Source: Apostichopus leukothele (lineage: Eukaryota > Echinodermata > Holothuroidea > Aspidochirotida > Stichopodidae). Taken from it: a stretch of DNA of 55,180 nucleotides. The translations under genes and the position numbers were made by a program. Shown here in pieces: positions 32,805 through 45,390 of the stretch. The first letter of the stretch is position 1; every line of letters begins with the position of its first letter. The stretch spans positions 551,734 to 606,913 of the forward strand of contig JAAAKB020000014.1 of NCBI GenBank assembly GCA_010014835.2, in the 5' to 3' direction. The notes under the pieces are model-generated. The model saw only the letters and a list, made by a program, of their open reading frames with translations, ran no database searches and had not been told where the DNA came from.

Positions 32805-33675
32805 GTAAGAAAAATAATAGAAATTGCACCCCATAAATCACCTTTCTAGTATAGCCATCTTTTACTAATCTTGGACAAGGGTTGACTACTATTTAAACCC
32901 ATGCTAGCCTCTTCACAGCCCTGGCTTAGTTCTCTCTGCAAAATTGTGCCCTGCACTTACAGAATTTCTACTTGAGCGCTTTTAATTTATTAACTTAAAA
33001 TAGAAGCTGAATATTTCCTTGCCCTTGACCTCAGTAATAATATTATCTTGCAGATTTCTGTTAAAGTCATGTTGAATAGAATCTAGTACTTCCCTGTTTT
33101 TTTGTTGTTGTTCTGTTTGTGAAACAAAATTCTTCTACATTTGGCAAAGGGGTTCACTGGGATTAAAATCAGTCATTTCTATGTTAGCAAAAGAGATCTT
33201 TATCTGAGGGGCTTTTGGTCAGGAGATGATGGGTAAGGTCTGTTGTAAAAGTTTGCAACATTGATGATTTGCTTTTGTGATTGCTGATGTCAAGAAGAAA
33301 AATATTTGTCTGTTCTATGTTCTAACTTATTCACTTCACCCTGTTAGTAACTTTCAATATCTGTAGTTGAGGGATACCAGACGTTTGAGGAATTAAGCCT
33401 TAATTGTCAGCATCATATCCATTTGATTATTTCGTGATTGCTCTGGTGTTCGACTTTCTTAACCCTCCCTTAAGTTGTTGTCTTTCATCTATTGTTAACA
33501 TGTCTGACCTCTCTGATGCTATACCCTGTCTCTATATATCGATAGCTCCCATTTTTCCACTTCTTTTTCCCTTTTTTTTTCTTTTTGCAATATTAACTAG
33601 ATAGTTGCCCTAGCGCCTGACTATTCTCTGCTGCTTTATCATTTATTCTGCTAATCCCTGCTCACCATTTTTTAG
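32805..33675. other. Intron, nothing recognised
   Basis: 871-bp AT-rich intron with a long T-rich tract before the acceptor at 33675. Confidence 0.6.
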
Positions 33676-34059
33676 CTCCAACCCCAGAAGAGACTGAACC
33701 TCTCTCTGAGGTATCTAAAGACGAGAGTGCTCCCATCTCAGAAGAGCAAATAGAAGAGGCCAAGCCTGAGGAACAGCCTCCTATCATTATCCAAGCTCCA
33801 AGGGACGCTGACGTTCCTCTTGGAGAAAGGCTTGAATTGGCCCTCAAGGTGAAGGGTGTACCTCTCCCTGAGATCACATGGTATAGAGATGGTGTGGTCA
33901 TTAAGCCCGACGAGAGACACGTCATTACTGCTGACAATGAAGGAAATGCCAGCCTTGTTATTCTTGATGCTACTCCAGAAGATGATGCTGAGTATCTAGT
34001 GAAGGCAACGAATCCATCAGGAGTAGCTCAGAGTATTGCTGATGTCTATGTACTTGATG
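33676..34059 (+). CDS. Titin-like exon: acidic linker and Ig domain
   Basis: A 128-codon exon, phase 1 at both ends. About 35 acidic residues ('PTPEETEPLSEVSKDESAP') lead into an Ig at about 33780-34059: 'QAPRDADVPLGERLELALKV', 'EITWYRDGVVIKPDERHV', 'TPEDDAEYLVKATNPSG'. Both usual Cys positions are Leu/Val, so there is no canonical disulfide. The core Trp is kept. Confidence 0.88.
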
Positions 34060-34569
34060 GTAAGGAAACAAATTGTCTTTAATATAGGATGAGAATTTAG
34101 GTATTGTAAGAGATACTTTATGACCTTGTTCATATAGAAGCAAGGGTTTGACTTCTTGTCTAATCAGATAAAGTGAGAGTTACATATGACAAACGTGGCT
34201 GCATGTGGTTGACGTTTTATGTCTCTTTCCTCTTTCCTTAAATTGGATAAATTGAATGGGACAATTGTATTTCTTGAGATAAGTTATTGAATTTCAGCTT
34301 AAAGATGCCTGCCATAATACACACAACAGTGATAATTAAAATTTTCTAGAGGTCACTGGATGCTATGCCTTTTCCCTTCGACTTAACAATTTTTATTACG
34401 ACAGTATTTCTCCTAGACAAAAAGGTCTTTAATTGTAATTGAAGATTCCTGCCTATAGATCCTGATAAGTCCAATTAAGAATTATATGATTTATATCTGT
34501 GAATGCATTACTTCTAAATACCATAATATAATAAATTTCACTCCATCATTGCATTTCCTAAATCCACAG
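34060..34569. other. Intron, nothing recognised
   Basis: 510-bp AT-rich intron with no notable structure. Confidence 0.6.
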
Positions 34570-35541
34570 AAGGTGAATCAACACGTGACTTCCCTGATAC
34601 ATCACAAGATGCCAAAGCCCTTGCACAGCCTTGTCCAGTTCGTGGTGAGCTTGAGGTTAGCACAAGTGAGGCACCCTCCATTTCAGATGAGGAGGCATTA
34701 GAAGACATGCCAAGAGGCATGGAGCCTGAAGAAGTTGACTTTGATGTAGTCATCCCTGAGGAGATCATGCCTCCCAGTGCTATATCCACTGAAGAAATTA
34801 TTCCATCCATGGCTCTGCTGCCTGAGAAAAAAGAAATGCCAAAACCAGAAGAGGCCAAGCCAGAAGAAGAAGAAACACTTGAAGAAGTGCCAACAGAAGA
34901 GGCACCTACCGAGGAGGCACCACTTCAAGCTCCAGCTGAAATTGTGGAGGCTCCAAACTTTGTGGAAGACATGGTTGACATGGAAGTCGTAAAAGGCCAT
35001 CCTGCTCGTTTCGATGTCCAAGTAAGTGGCACCCCTTTGCCAACGTTGACTTGGTTTAGAGATGGTGTTGAAATCAAACCTGATGAACACTTCACCATGG
35101 AGTTCACAGAAGATGAAGGAGTTGGCTCTCTGATCATCTTTGAAACCAACCCAGAGGATGATGCAGAATACACATGCCAAGCAACCAACATCGCTGGGGA
35201 AGCAGTGTCAAGGGCAGACATCTTCCTACAACCAAAACCAAGGAAGCTAGGAGAAGTAGGAGAAGCACCTCGATTCACTGAGGATCTTGTGCCATTGTCC
35301 GTCACAGAGGGTGACTCAGTTAACCTGACCTGCAGGGTAACTGGTGAACCACAACCAAGGGTCACATGGTTTAGGAATGATAGACCAGTTGACAGTGGAG
35401 AGAAAGTGTCCATCGACTTTGATGATGGCGTCTGCACGCTGCTGATACGGGAAGTAACAGTGATAGATACGGCCATGTATACGTGCAGGGCCTCAAATCC
35501 CAGTGGGCAGGCCACAACAATGGCAGAGCTCAATATTGAAG
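34570..35541 (+). CDS. Titin-like exon: acidic PEVK-like linker and two Ig domains
   Basis: A 324-codon exon, phase 1 at both ends. The first 120 residues are an acidic linker that turns PEVK-like ('PKPEEAKPEEEETLEEVPTE'). Two Ig domains follow without an intron: about 34950-35235 ('APNFVEDMVDMEVVKGH', 'LTWFRDGVEIKPDEH', 'DAEYTCQATNIAG') and about 35265-35541 ('APRFTEDLVPLSVTEGD', 'VTWFRNDRPVDSGEK', 'TAMYTCRASNPSG'). The first has no B-strand Cys and the second has both. Two Ig domains in one exon is unusual outside the giant exon. Confidence 0.9.
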
Positions 35542-38500
35542 GTAAAGGCCTGTTTTGGAATTTCTTGATATTACTGCATGCCTTGCTTGTGTTGATAAGA
35601 GAATGAAGCCTTAATTTTGGCTTTGTGTCACCTTGAACTGTTTGGGATGCTGTTTTTGTTATAATATATCACAACACCCTTATAGCAAATTTGCACCTAC
35701 TGTATGTTTTACAAAATTCAGGAACATACATTGAATGGACAGATAAATCAAAGGCTAAGAATCTATGCAGATGGAATTTTAATTGGCAGACTTGGGAAGG
35801 GATGATTTTATGTGGAATATGCTGACACCTAAATTTTTACAAACCGTTGGTGTTTTCATACATTGTGCAAATTTTTGTTCTGTTTTGTAATGTTTCTTTG
35901 GTTTGTGTTATTAAACTAAAAGTAAATAGATATGTATAGATATGTTGTTCCCATGGACAATTTAGTCCTTTTCTATACTGGAAAGCTATAAAATCAAGTT
36001 TAAATTACTATGCATATCAAACACTCAGCTTATGACAATAGTTACCCTTTTGGTCTTCAGTAGTCTGTTTTAGCTAGGACTTGACAGACTTTCCTGGCAC
36101 TTTTAATATTAAACGTTAGTCTATTAGATGTCCAATTTATTATATTTTTTCTCTATGTATGTTCTGTTTTCTTCATAATTTTCCTTAATAGTTACAAGGA
36201 ATCAGCCAAGTTTTGGTCAAATTATCAGCTCATCATGAATAAATACTTGGATAACAAATGTAAACAAGTGAGGGCAGATTTGGTAGCAGTCATATCTCTT
36301 GAAACCATTTCTTGTGTATGTGATTGATGTGAGAACTTGTAGTCTGAGCATAGAAAGATAAAATTGATCGACAATTCGGCCTATGTTATTGGCAATACTT
36401 TAGAAACTTTAAAAACTTTAAAAATAATAAAAGTATATCCTCACATCAAACCCTGATTTTACGAACAAGTTCAAATTATGACATTGGCTTGACACTGATA
36501 ACTACATACAGTAAGTAGGAAAAATGCTTGTTCTTCCTGTTTGCACAATTTTCTGTTGAGTCCAACTTTTGCATAAAAGTATTGACAATAAGAGCAGCTT
36601 GACATACAGTAAATATCGAGAATAACATAACATAAATTTTATAAAGGGCCCAAAAAAGGAAGCAAACTCAAACTGGACTAATTTGATCTTCAACATTGTA
36701 TGGCATGGACACTTTTTTATGTTTTCTATGATTTATGATAACCTGTCATTCTCTTAATTTGGCCTGTCTGTAATCCCTTGGTCACCAATGGAGACTAGAT
36801 GTAGAAGAAGTGTAGTAAATAGTCATAAGTATCACATGAAGTTAAAGAACAGACAGTTCAAACCTGAGAACCATTTTCATTGTACACAGGTAAATTAGCA
36901 TTTTGTAGGGAATGCTCAGAGCCTTCAAAACTGTTATACAAAATTTGAGCACTAAATTATTCCCTGCAAGTGGGTGTTAATTTCCTTGATTATTGAAACC
37001 TCGTTAGAATATCTAGCAATTTGGTCACTTCATATCGTCACTTGAAGATTGACTTCCTGATTAAGAATTCTACAATTTGCATGATTTTGCTCAGCTATGA
37101 AAACTAAATCAAAAGTAGCATTTTGTTTGCTGGATAGTTCCTGAAACTGATTGCATGTAGGCTACTTTTTTTTCAAAATGGCTGTTATATTATGTGCATT
37201 CAATTCCTTCCATATGTGATATCTTCTTTGTTCTATGTTGTTATTAGATATTTCTCATTTCTTAAAGCGATTCATTGTTTGCATGTACTTGTAATTTGTA
37301 ATAAGTCCAATTTAGCTAGTTTGCATCATAGATTATGAACACTTCATCTATGTTAACCTGTTTTGTAATCTGAATCATCATCAACTTGTCTATAAATTCT
37401 AGCCTTTAGTTTTGTTATGTTTGTGGTTGTGATTTACAATCACAGATTTGTTTCTGTTATTTGTTTTGTGTTGTTATGTGCATATATGTATTTGATTTGA
37501 TCACTTGGTGATGAATAAATGTGGGTTGAACAAATTGAATGTTTTGGTGTATGCATTCCTTAGTAACATAATACGTATTGTCATCTTTTATCTATGTTAT
37601 TCATAGGACATCTTTAGTAAATATCATTGTTATCAACATGTCATCTCATATTAATGCTTAACATGTCTTTTGACCATTTTAGTATATATTTCATTTTACA
37701 TGTCACTATCTAGGTCCTTGAACATATATTGTTAACTCATAGATCATTTGCTACTTTTGGCAGTTCCAAAATAATTGCATTTTATTTTTTTTCCGTCTTC
37801 CTCTTATTTTCTTTTAAATTGTTTACCTTTTTCTTGAGATATTGCCTTTATTGAGATTTGATGTTTATTTGGTGAGGAATGGTTTTCAATTTAGTTTTAA
37901 CACATCTGTGATTCATTGCTTCAATGATGTGAGATATGTGATTCATTGCTTCAGAAGAATCAAATTTGCTTTGAATTTCAAAAACCCTTAAAAAAAACTG
38001 CATTTTTTCTTTTTGCAAATTTATTCACAAAGTACAAGAATAATTATGTTATTTTTTATTGGTATTAAATTTTCTAACCATTGGGTGAAAGGTCGTCAAT
38101 TATTTTAGACATTAATTTGATCTCACTTCCTAACTTTCAGTTAATCTTTGCTTAAATCACAGCTTATATCTTTCATGTACATACTTATTATATTACGCTT
38201 TATAAAGACTTTGATATAACCTATCCATATGCTTTCTACCTTGCCACCCTACTACACAAGCGTTTTACTGAAAAGTAATTTCATTTGCTTTTTAAAACCT
38301 TGGAAATATAATCTGTGTGTAGATATCACAATAATTATATCTATAACACTTTTCTAACATTTTCACCATAAAGTAGCAATGTGTAAGTACTAAAGTTTTA
38401 TTCTTAAGGAAATATCGTTGCTGTAATCTGACAGACTACTTTTGTTCCTTCCCAAAATGTTCTTGAGATTTCTCCTAGATGTGATGTTTTGGAGGGATAT

Positions 38501-38798
38501 CAGGTTTTGATATTGAGATATTAAAAAAGGCTTCATTGGTTTGCCTGTTTGAGTGTATACTTTAATACTTCTTGTTGACATGTCTTTTTTATATGAAGTT
38601 TAATTGGATGAGGTTTTCGAATTGCTAGATCAAAAAGTACTGCATTCCTTACTTTAAATGTAGTGGAAGAGTTAATCCATCCATTTTCAAACATCAAAGT
38701 GTCAGTGATACTGAATATTCATGATATTTATGCATCATTCATAACAAACTCTATCCCTATAATCTCCATTCCATTTCATCATCCCTTCTAAATCATAG
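35542..38798. other. Large intron, nothing recognised
   Basis: 3.3 kb of AT-rich sequence. A 17-bp phrase TGTGATTCATTGCTTCA occurs twice, about 30 bp apart, near 37908 and 37937. I found no exon, RNA gene or transposon here. Confidence 0.5.
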
Positions 38799-39083
38799 CC
38801 CCTGCCAAGGTTGTTGGAGGACCCGAAGAACTGACTGTCAAGAAAGGAGATTCTGTGACCATAGACTTTGAAATTGCCGGTTATCCTGAGCCAGAAGTTG
38901 TCTGGATTAAGGACATCGAAAGAGAAGAAATCATTATAACAGAGAGAGTGGACATTATTCGATCTGCAACTAGGACCTCACTTCTCATACATGAGGCTTT
39001 CCCAGAGGATGCTGGAGAATACGTTGTTGCGGTGGAAAACCAGACCGGGAAGGATGAGAAGAAACTCAAAGTTATTGTAATTG
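38799..39083 (+). CDS. Titin-like exon: Ig domain
   Basis: A 95-codon exon, phase 1 at both ends, holding one Ig: 'APAKVVGGPEELTVKKGDS', 'VTIDFEIAGYPEPEVVWI', 'LLIHEAFPEDAGEY', 'VVAVENQTGKDEKKLKVIV'. No canonical Cys pair; Trp kept. It is followed directly by the gene's only recognised Fn3 exon, making an Ig-Fn3 pair of the kind common in titin and twitchin A-band regions. Confidence 0.88.
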
Positions 39084-39495
39084 GTAAGAGTTCACTTTCT
39101 ACAGACCAAAAGAGATCTGAAGTTATCAATGTTTGTAGTAAAGAAACAAAGGTGAAAAAATGTAGAGCTATGGCACTCATGTCAACTTTTATCTATTTAA
39201 ATTTACATTTGTTGTAATATGTAAAGTTTGTTCTTTGTGATGTAGAACAATTGTTTCAGGAGTTTTAATGGTCAGGTACCTGATATTCAGAAGAAGTATA
39301 AATTGTTACAATCAATCAATCATTGTTTCTTTCAGCGTACAGTAACAGCACAGTTAAGTAGGATTTGATTGATCAAAAGTAAATTAATCGAACTAATTTA
39401 TCTTTTGAAAAGATAAAAAATAGATGCATGGAAGCAGATCATTTCCCAGTCAGCTTTCCATTGCTCATTTCCTAATATTATTTATCTTTTGTCAG
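39084..39495. other. Intron, nothing recognised
   Basis: 412-bp AT-rich intron. Confidence 0.6.
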
Positions 39496-39792
39496 ATGTT
39501 CCAGAGGCACCGTCTAAGCCATCTCCGACAGAGGTCACCCCCAAAACCGTGAGCCTCACATGGGATGCCCCCACCAAAGATGGTGGTGCTCCTATCACTT
39601 CTTACACTGTTGAAGTCTTGGAGAAAGAGACAGAAACCTGGAAGCAGATTGCTACAACAAAGGAAACAACCACGACCTATGAGGTAACCGAAGAACTTAT
39701 CGAAGAACCAATCACATTCAGAGTTGTGGCAGAAAACGTTGTCGGTATCAGTTCCCCCAGTCAGGAAATTGTGGTTACTGTTCATACCGGTG
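39496..39792 (+). CDS. Titin-like exon: fibronectin type III domain
   Basis: A 99-codon exon, phase 1 at both ends. One Fn3: 'PEAPSKPSPTEVTPKTVSL', 'TWDAPTKDGGAPITSYTVEV', 'WKQIATTKETTTTYEVTEEL', 'ITFRVVAENVVGISSPSQ'. The conserved Trp of strand B, the DGGxPIxxY turn and the RVxAxNxxGxS-like end are all present, as in titin/twitchin Fn3 domains. It is the only Fn3 recognised in the window, so the A-band-type Fn3-Ig super-repeats, if any, must lie further right. Confidence 0.92.
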
Positions 39793-40366
39793 GTAAGTGC
39801 TCAACAATAGTTCAATGCATGGTTGAAAAGAGAAAAAGAAAAAGAAATTTGGGTCAAAAATGGAGAAAAGTTCAAATATGATCATCTGGAAAAAGAAACA
39901 GATCTTATTTTTCAAACAAATCGTTCTTGAGAAGCTGTTATATTTCAGCTACAATTTTAAGAATGAACACACGGAGGGTTGTTAATGATAAAAACCAGAG
40001 TTTGCATGCTGTATGAACAAATGCAGCAAATCCATCAATCAGTATAGTAAATTACAAAGAATTAGTTTAATAGGAAAACTGGGAAAGGTTGGTAATAACA
40101 ACCATGATTCGCATGCTGCATTAACAAATTCAAATCATCCATCCATCAAGATAGTGAATTACAAAGAACCATCAACATAACATTAACGTGTTTTGCTTCC
40201 TAAATATTTCAATTTGAAGAAATTCCTGTTTATTCAGGCTATTTGTCAGTTTGTAGAATTCATGCTTGTGTCTTGTTAAGTGCTTCAGATTGTTTCTCTT
40301 CTTGATTCGTATTTACTGCTAAACCAGTGTAGTTTTATTATTATTATTTTTTTATTGTTTGTGCAG
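39793..40366. other. Intron, nothing recognised
   Basis: 574-bp AT-rich intron. A phrase with CATCAA/TAGTAAATTACAAAGAA recurs near 40045 and 40155, suggesting a small local duplication. Confidence 0.5.
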
Positions 40367-40426
40367 CACCAGAAGAGGTCAAACCTGAGGAAGCTAAACC
40401 AGTTAAGGTTCCAACCAAGAAGGAAG
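40367..40426 (+). CDS. Titin-like 60-bp PEVK microexon
   Basis: Bounded by 'TTGTTTGTGCAG' and 'GTATGGTTAA', phase 1 at both ends, 20 codons: 'APEEVKPEEAKPVKVPTKKE'. It is typical of the small PEVK exons of titin. Reading through the donor leaves an open frame for 32 codons with a strongly hydrophobic end and a TGA at 40522-40524, a possible alternative C-terminus (see the next entry). Confidence 0.75.
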
Positions 40427-40524
40427 GTATGGTTAAAGTGGGGAGTCTGCTTGAATGGGACTTAGCGGCCGTTCTGGCTTTCTTCATTGCCTCGTGTTAC
40501 ATTGTTTGTTTTTGGATGATTTGA
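40427..40524 (+). CDS. Possible alternative C-terminus: read-through of the 40426 donor encoding a hydrophobic tail
   Basis: If the donor at 40427 is not used, translation continues 'MVKVGSLLEWDLA', then 'AVLAFFIASCYIVCFWMI' and stops at 40522-40524. The hydrophobic run of about 18 residues at the extreme C-terminus has the form of a tail anchor. The block 40441-40500 is 53% G+C by count (32 of 60), far above the surrounding intron. Poly(A)-type signals follow: ATTAAA at 40827 and AATAAA at 41220 and 41627, and the next recognised exon is 5 kb away. Against this, T-rich intron DNA often translates into hydrophobic peptides. Confidence 0.3.
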
Positions 40525-43500
40525 GCATGGTTGCTGAAAAGACCAAATTATTAGACATGACGAAGATGAAACCTTAAGAGTTTTGACTCTACTGAAGAAG
40601 GACATAAAACTTCCTCCAGATGTTTACCATATATATGGAATCGTTTTGCTGTGTAACATTCCCAACATGCATGGTTGACTTGGCAGCATGCTCTCGCAAG
40701 ACACTACTATTTTCACCGCATGATGATTTTTGTTTACATGTTTTGACAGAAAGACATTTCTGGAAGATGTTCTGTTCATCGTTGTTTTTCACTCTCTGTT
40801 TCTTTCCTTGTGAAAATATGGTTACATTATTAAAGTTTTGTTATTGTGATGCACTGCACAGTGGATGTACAACTGAAACTCTTAAACACTCATAAACACA
40901 AAAATGAGATAAGACTAGAGCATTTCACAATTTTCTGTTTACTAAAGTGAAAGAGGATGATGATGCTGCTTTTGTTCAGCTTAAAAATAAGTTAAGGAAT
41001 GTATCCTTACCTATTAAAATGTATAACTCAGTAGTACAACCAAGGGCAAAATTTTCCAAATCCAATGTTGAGCTAAGCGAAAACAAAACCACCAATGTGT
41101 GGAAGATGTTACAAAACTATTTACATATTCCACTGTATATGTGTGACATATTTGTCAAAAGTTGTCAACTTTGGTAATGACTTAAATATTGATCTTAAGG
41201 ATCATGGTCTTCTTATGGAAATAAAATTTACCTTTTCTAAAGATGTGATTTCATAAGTCTTACACTGTAAAGTAGCATTCATCTCTTAGTTTTGTTTTGA
41301 AAACGATCGTCCTTCTGTTACATGTTTTGATTTGTTACCAACAACTTACAAATAACCATATGTGAGGATTTGTTAAAGTTCTGGCAATGTTAATAGATAT
41401 TTAAATGTCTCCAAGTCAGTAAGGTACACATTTTCATTCTGTTTATAACTGTTGTTTGAAATTTTCTTCTACACTTTGTATTTTGTTCTTTTCTGCACAT
41501 TACTAACTCTAATTGTGTTAATATTTTACAGTTGTTCTGTTGAATGACATTTGTGTTTGTTTATAGGTGACTTTGCATATTAAGTATCAGTCACAAACTC
41601 TGAGTAGTTGACATTGTTTCATGCTAAATAAAAGGTGTAATCTGCAATAGAAATTGCTGTTTCATTGCAAGACTTTCCCTCTTAACATTTGAATTTTACC
41701 AAACGTTGACAGATATTTTTGGCCATTTTATAAAGTAACCTGTTGACAGCCGTCACTGTTGCAAAGGTACCTTGTTTGTGACATTTTAGAGCTAAACATG
41801 TGACACATGAACTTACTATTAATATTTTGTGAGAAGATTGTTTTCATATGTCTTCATATCTTTCATTCATACCTTTGTTTTAACCAAAATGTTTTTGACA
41901 CTCAAATTTAGAAGTTCAGTCAATTAGTTATACGACCTAAATCAATATATGAAACATCATTAAATGGATCCAAGTCTGTAATCAGAGTTTGAAACTGATC
42001 CCTTGCCAAGACATAATTTACATAAGTGAAACAAAATCTACAATGCTTTAGCCTTAAAATTAACTTTCCATGATAGAAATTGACTCAAATATTTTACCAT
42101 TGCTTTAACAGTAAGATATCAAGTGCCCAGTGTTGCATTGGACAAGCAAGAAAGGTAATTTAGTATCGTATAGTAAAATAGCTATGTTGCTACACAGATT
42201 CAGAGAAATAACAGCATTTACATTATAACCTACTGAACATTCTTCTTCTTTTTCTTTTTGGTGTTTTAACAAAATTACTTAAATATACAAAAAGCAATGT
42301 AAATTATAAATCACTAAGTAATTTCCATGACAACTATTCCTTTCTTTTGTTTCGTTAAATAGTGTCTTGAGTTGGTTACTTCTTTCGAGACAGAAGTTCT
42401 GCACTTTTTGATAAATGCTATTTGGTATTTAGCCATTTAATATTATAAAAGCAGCACTTCAATGAAATGAAGTTTATAATTTCTAATCCTTAACTTTGTT
42501 TCAATATCAAACTTCAAAAATTGCCACAAAAAGAGAGCTAATTATAACTTGCCCGATGCTTGCAAAGTATGTGGTGCTCAATTACAGAAAACCTGAAATT
42601 TTAAATCTCTAGATTTAGGTTCTTGTACCAAAATTGGTAATGTGATGTCATAGCAAATTATTTTTGTAATCTGAAATCTTATCTCATATTTGTTTGTTTG
42701 TTTACTTGGACTCATCACAATGTGATGACACTGAGGTGCTTTTGTGAAGCTTAAAGAAATTTGTAAATAAGCTTTTGAACTGGTAGGATTGTTGAAATAA
42801 AAAACCATTGCTGTATTCCTTTCTTTGTGTAAATAGTTAATAAATAATGGGTCCAAACTACAATAACCAATTTATAACATTGCAACTTTATTATATTCAT
42901 CTAAGTTTCTACTTACTAGTATTCAAAATTTATGTGTTCATGAAAAAAATTCCTTCACCTGTTAAACCAAGATCTCAAATGTTTCCAAATTTTGGATATT
43001 TGTGAGTTTGACATTTAACTTGAATTATCAGTATTAACCTGAACTATATAAAAATATAATCACAAAATATAACCAATCTTTTATTATAGCCAGTTTCAAG
43101 TTTAGATACAAAAAGAATTAAAATGTGTCATGGTACATTAGTGATGCTAACTTCATGTCTTTCAACTGTTTAAAGAAGAAGACTTTGTGACTTGAATGTA
43201 ATCTCCATGTTTTTTCTTTTGTAATCATGTAATCTTTTTTACACACGGCAAAAACATATGTACTTTGTTATTGTGAGAATCAAGAGAGATGATTCAACAG
43301 TGAAGTAGCAACCCTAATATCTGTGTTGTTTGCTTGTTTTTTTGTGTGTCATGTTATGTCCTGTGTGTTCAATCACTACTAATTTTATGCAAAATGAGAT
43401 CTACTACCATAATCACTTAATTCCTCTCAATCCCCCACCCCCCCCCCCTTGAAAAAGATATTTAAACTCTTTGCTTTTTTTACTTTAGTAATGGTCAGGG

Positions 43501-45390
43501 ACAAATAGAAAAATCTACATTCCATTAAGAGGCTATGTTCTCAAAATCAACAGCATATATTCCAATATGAAGAGTATGATACTTTCCAGTTTGATTAGAT
43601 GCATTCCAATACAAAAGTATTAATGTAATGCCCTTATAAACCTTGGTGGAATGTATCCCAAACGACAAAGCTATGTTCTGACTTGTAATTTGACAATATA
43701 AGTTGATTGAAAAATAGTTACATTGAATGGATGAGATTAATATAAGGCATTCCAGTTGAAGCTTTAAGCATGCCAATATAATGAAATATCTATGCTAATA
43801 GGGTAGGATACGCTCACAAATTTAAGAAAAACATATCCGTTTTTGTAACTGGATATCTTTACGTAGAAAAGGTTTTGGTTGCCATGCAACTAAGATACTT
43901 TGTTCAAACTTCGATGTGTGTATGTAGCTTTATTTTATTGGTTTGAAAATCACATATTGTCTTGCTTTAATTGTTTCAAGAGAAATGCCAGATCACTTTG
44001 TAGTGTAATGAGTTCCACATCATGTGGCAGCATGTTTTCATAGTGTCCATTTTCAACAATGTGCATTTGACATTAACTAACAGCATGCACAGTGACACAT
44101 CATGATATCCATACAAGATTTCTCGAAATTGACATCCACTTTTCCGGTGAGTCACGCAACACGCAACACTTGTTCTCGGAAATTCACAACTTTACTCATC
44201 TCACAGGATGGTTAATTTGCAGTAGAAAATTTGTTAATACAGTGTAATTTCTGGTGAAGAGTTGAAAACAGAATTCTGTTTGAATAAGAACCTGCCTTGA
44301 CAAAATATATAACTACAGGTGTTCATGCTGCTTAAGTGGACATATATCCCTTGCTGATATGAAAGCATCTTTGATTAGAGAGAAACTCAAAAAATGTTGT
44401 ACTACAAATCTGTTTGTTACATGATACAGCTAGAGCCATTACTATTTTCTTTTGGATGGTAGTTAAACACCATCAATGCTATCAGAATGTTAATATGATA
44501 CATTGACATCCTGCAAGTTTAGTTCAGGTAAGATCTTATATAGGATTTAATTGTACACATGGGAAGATTAAAGGAAAATACTTGATATAGAGCAACAGAT
44601 TCCTTGGGTTCTAGAGTCAGAGCCCCCCTTTGCTGCCTAACTATCATGAGCCGTTGCTTACTAGTTAAGTCTTGGTAGACTTCAAATAGGGCATTCTACA
44701 GTTCTTAGTAGGTGACCATTCAACTTGTGAGCAGACAGATGTGGTAAGTTTTTGATGGGTAGGTAAACGTTCAAGCCCAAAGTAAACCTCTGTCCGATGA
44801 ACATCTTAAATAAATAAAAGATATGATAATGGTGAGGTGTCAACGCATTACGATGGCTTAAAAGGCCCTTGTCTAAAAGTGTTTCCATATGCCACTTTTC
44901 TTTTAATACTTTTCTTTTTAATACTTTAAATTAAAAGTGGAATGATAAGTTGTTGATACTTTCTTTTAGGCCTCTTTTGTGTAACGGTCATCACTTTTTC
45001 CCAAAGTATGCTCCAAGGGGAGCTTTCCCCTCACTTCATAATGTCTTGAAATAATCTGAGAATCAACATCTCCTGGAGAGCACTTTTGAAAAGTTGTAGC
45101 AAGGTATTGTATACTTCAGTTTGGAGGTAAAAGAGATGACATAGTTGAAGTGAAAGCAGGATACATAATGCTAGTTTCACTAAGTATTCCCTTAAAATGA
45201 CATTTTGAAACTGATATTGTGAATAGCTTAGATAGAGTGAACGCAAGAATATTTACGAATAGAGTGTAAATGCTATGCGTTGTGTAATGCAGTTTTAGTA
45301 CCTTGATAGATAAACAAAAGCTCTTTCACTGGTTACTTATCTGAAACAACTAATAATTATTGCTTCCTTTATTCCATGTGTCACTTCCAG
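40525..45390. other. Large intron (or 3'UTR of an alternative transcript, then intron)
   Basis: Nearly 5 kb, the longest gap between exons with no visible element. AATAAA signals lie at 41220-41225 and 41627-41632. A C-run sits near 43436-43449. A weak palindrome with CCACTTTTCTTTTAATAC against its mirror lies at about 44894-44940. No coding exon is recognised. Confidence 0.5.

Noticed and set aside
35542-35606. Hydrophobic read-through tail after the exon ending at 35541
   Set aside because: Same reasoning: a short, AT-rich intron start with a strong donor (GTAAAGG) and a following exon in frame.
43500-43800. Loose repetition of CATTCCA and GCTATGTTCT phrases
   Set aside because: No constant period or aligned unit could be found. 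AT-rich chance similarity is sufficient.
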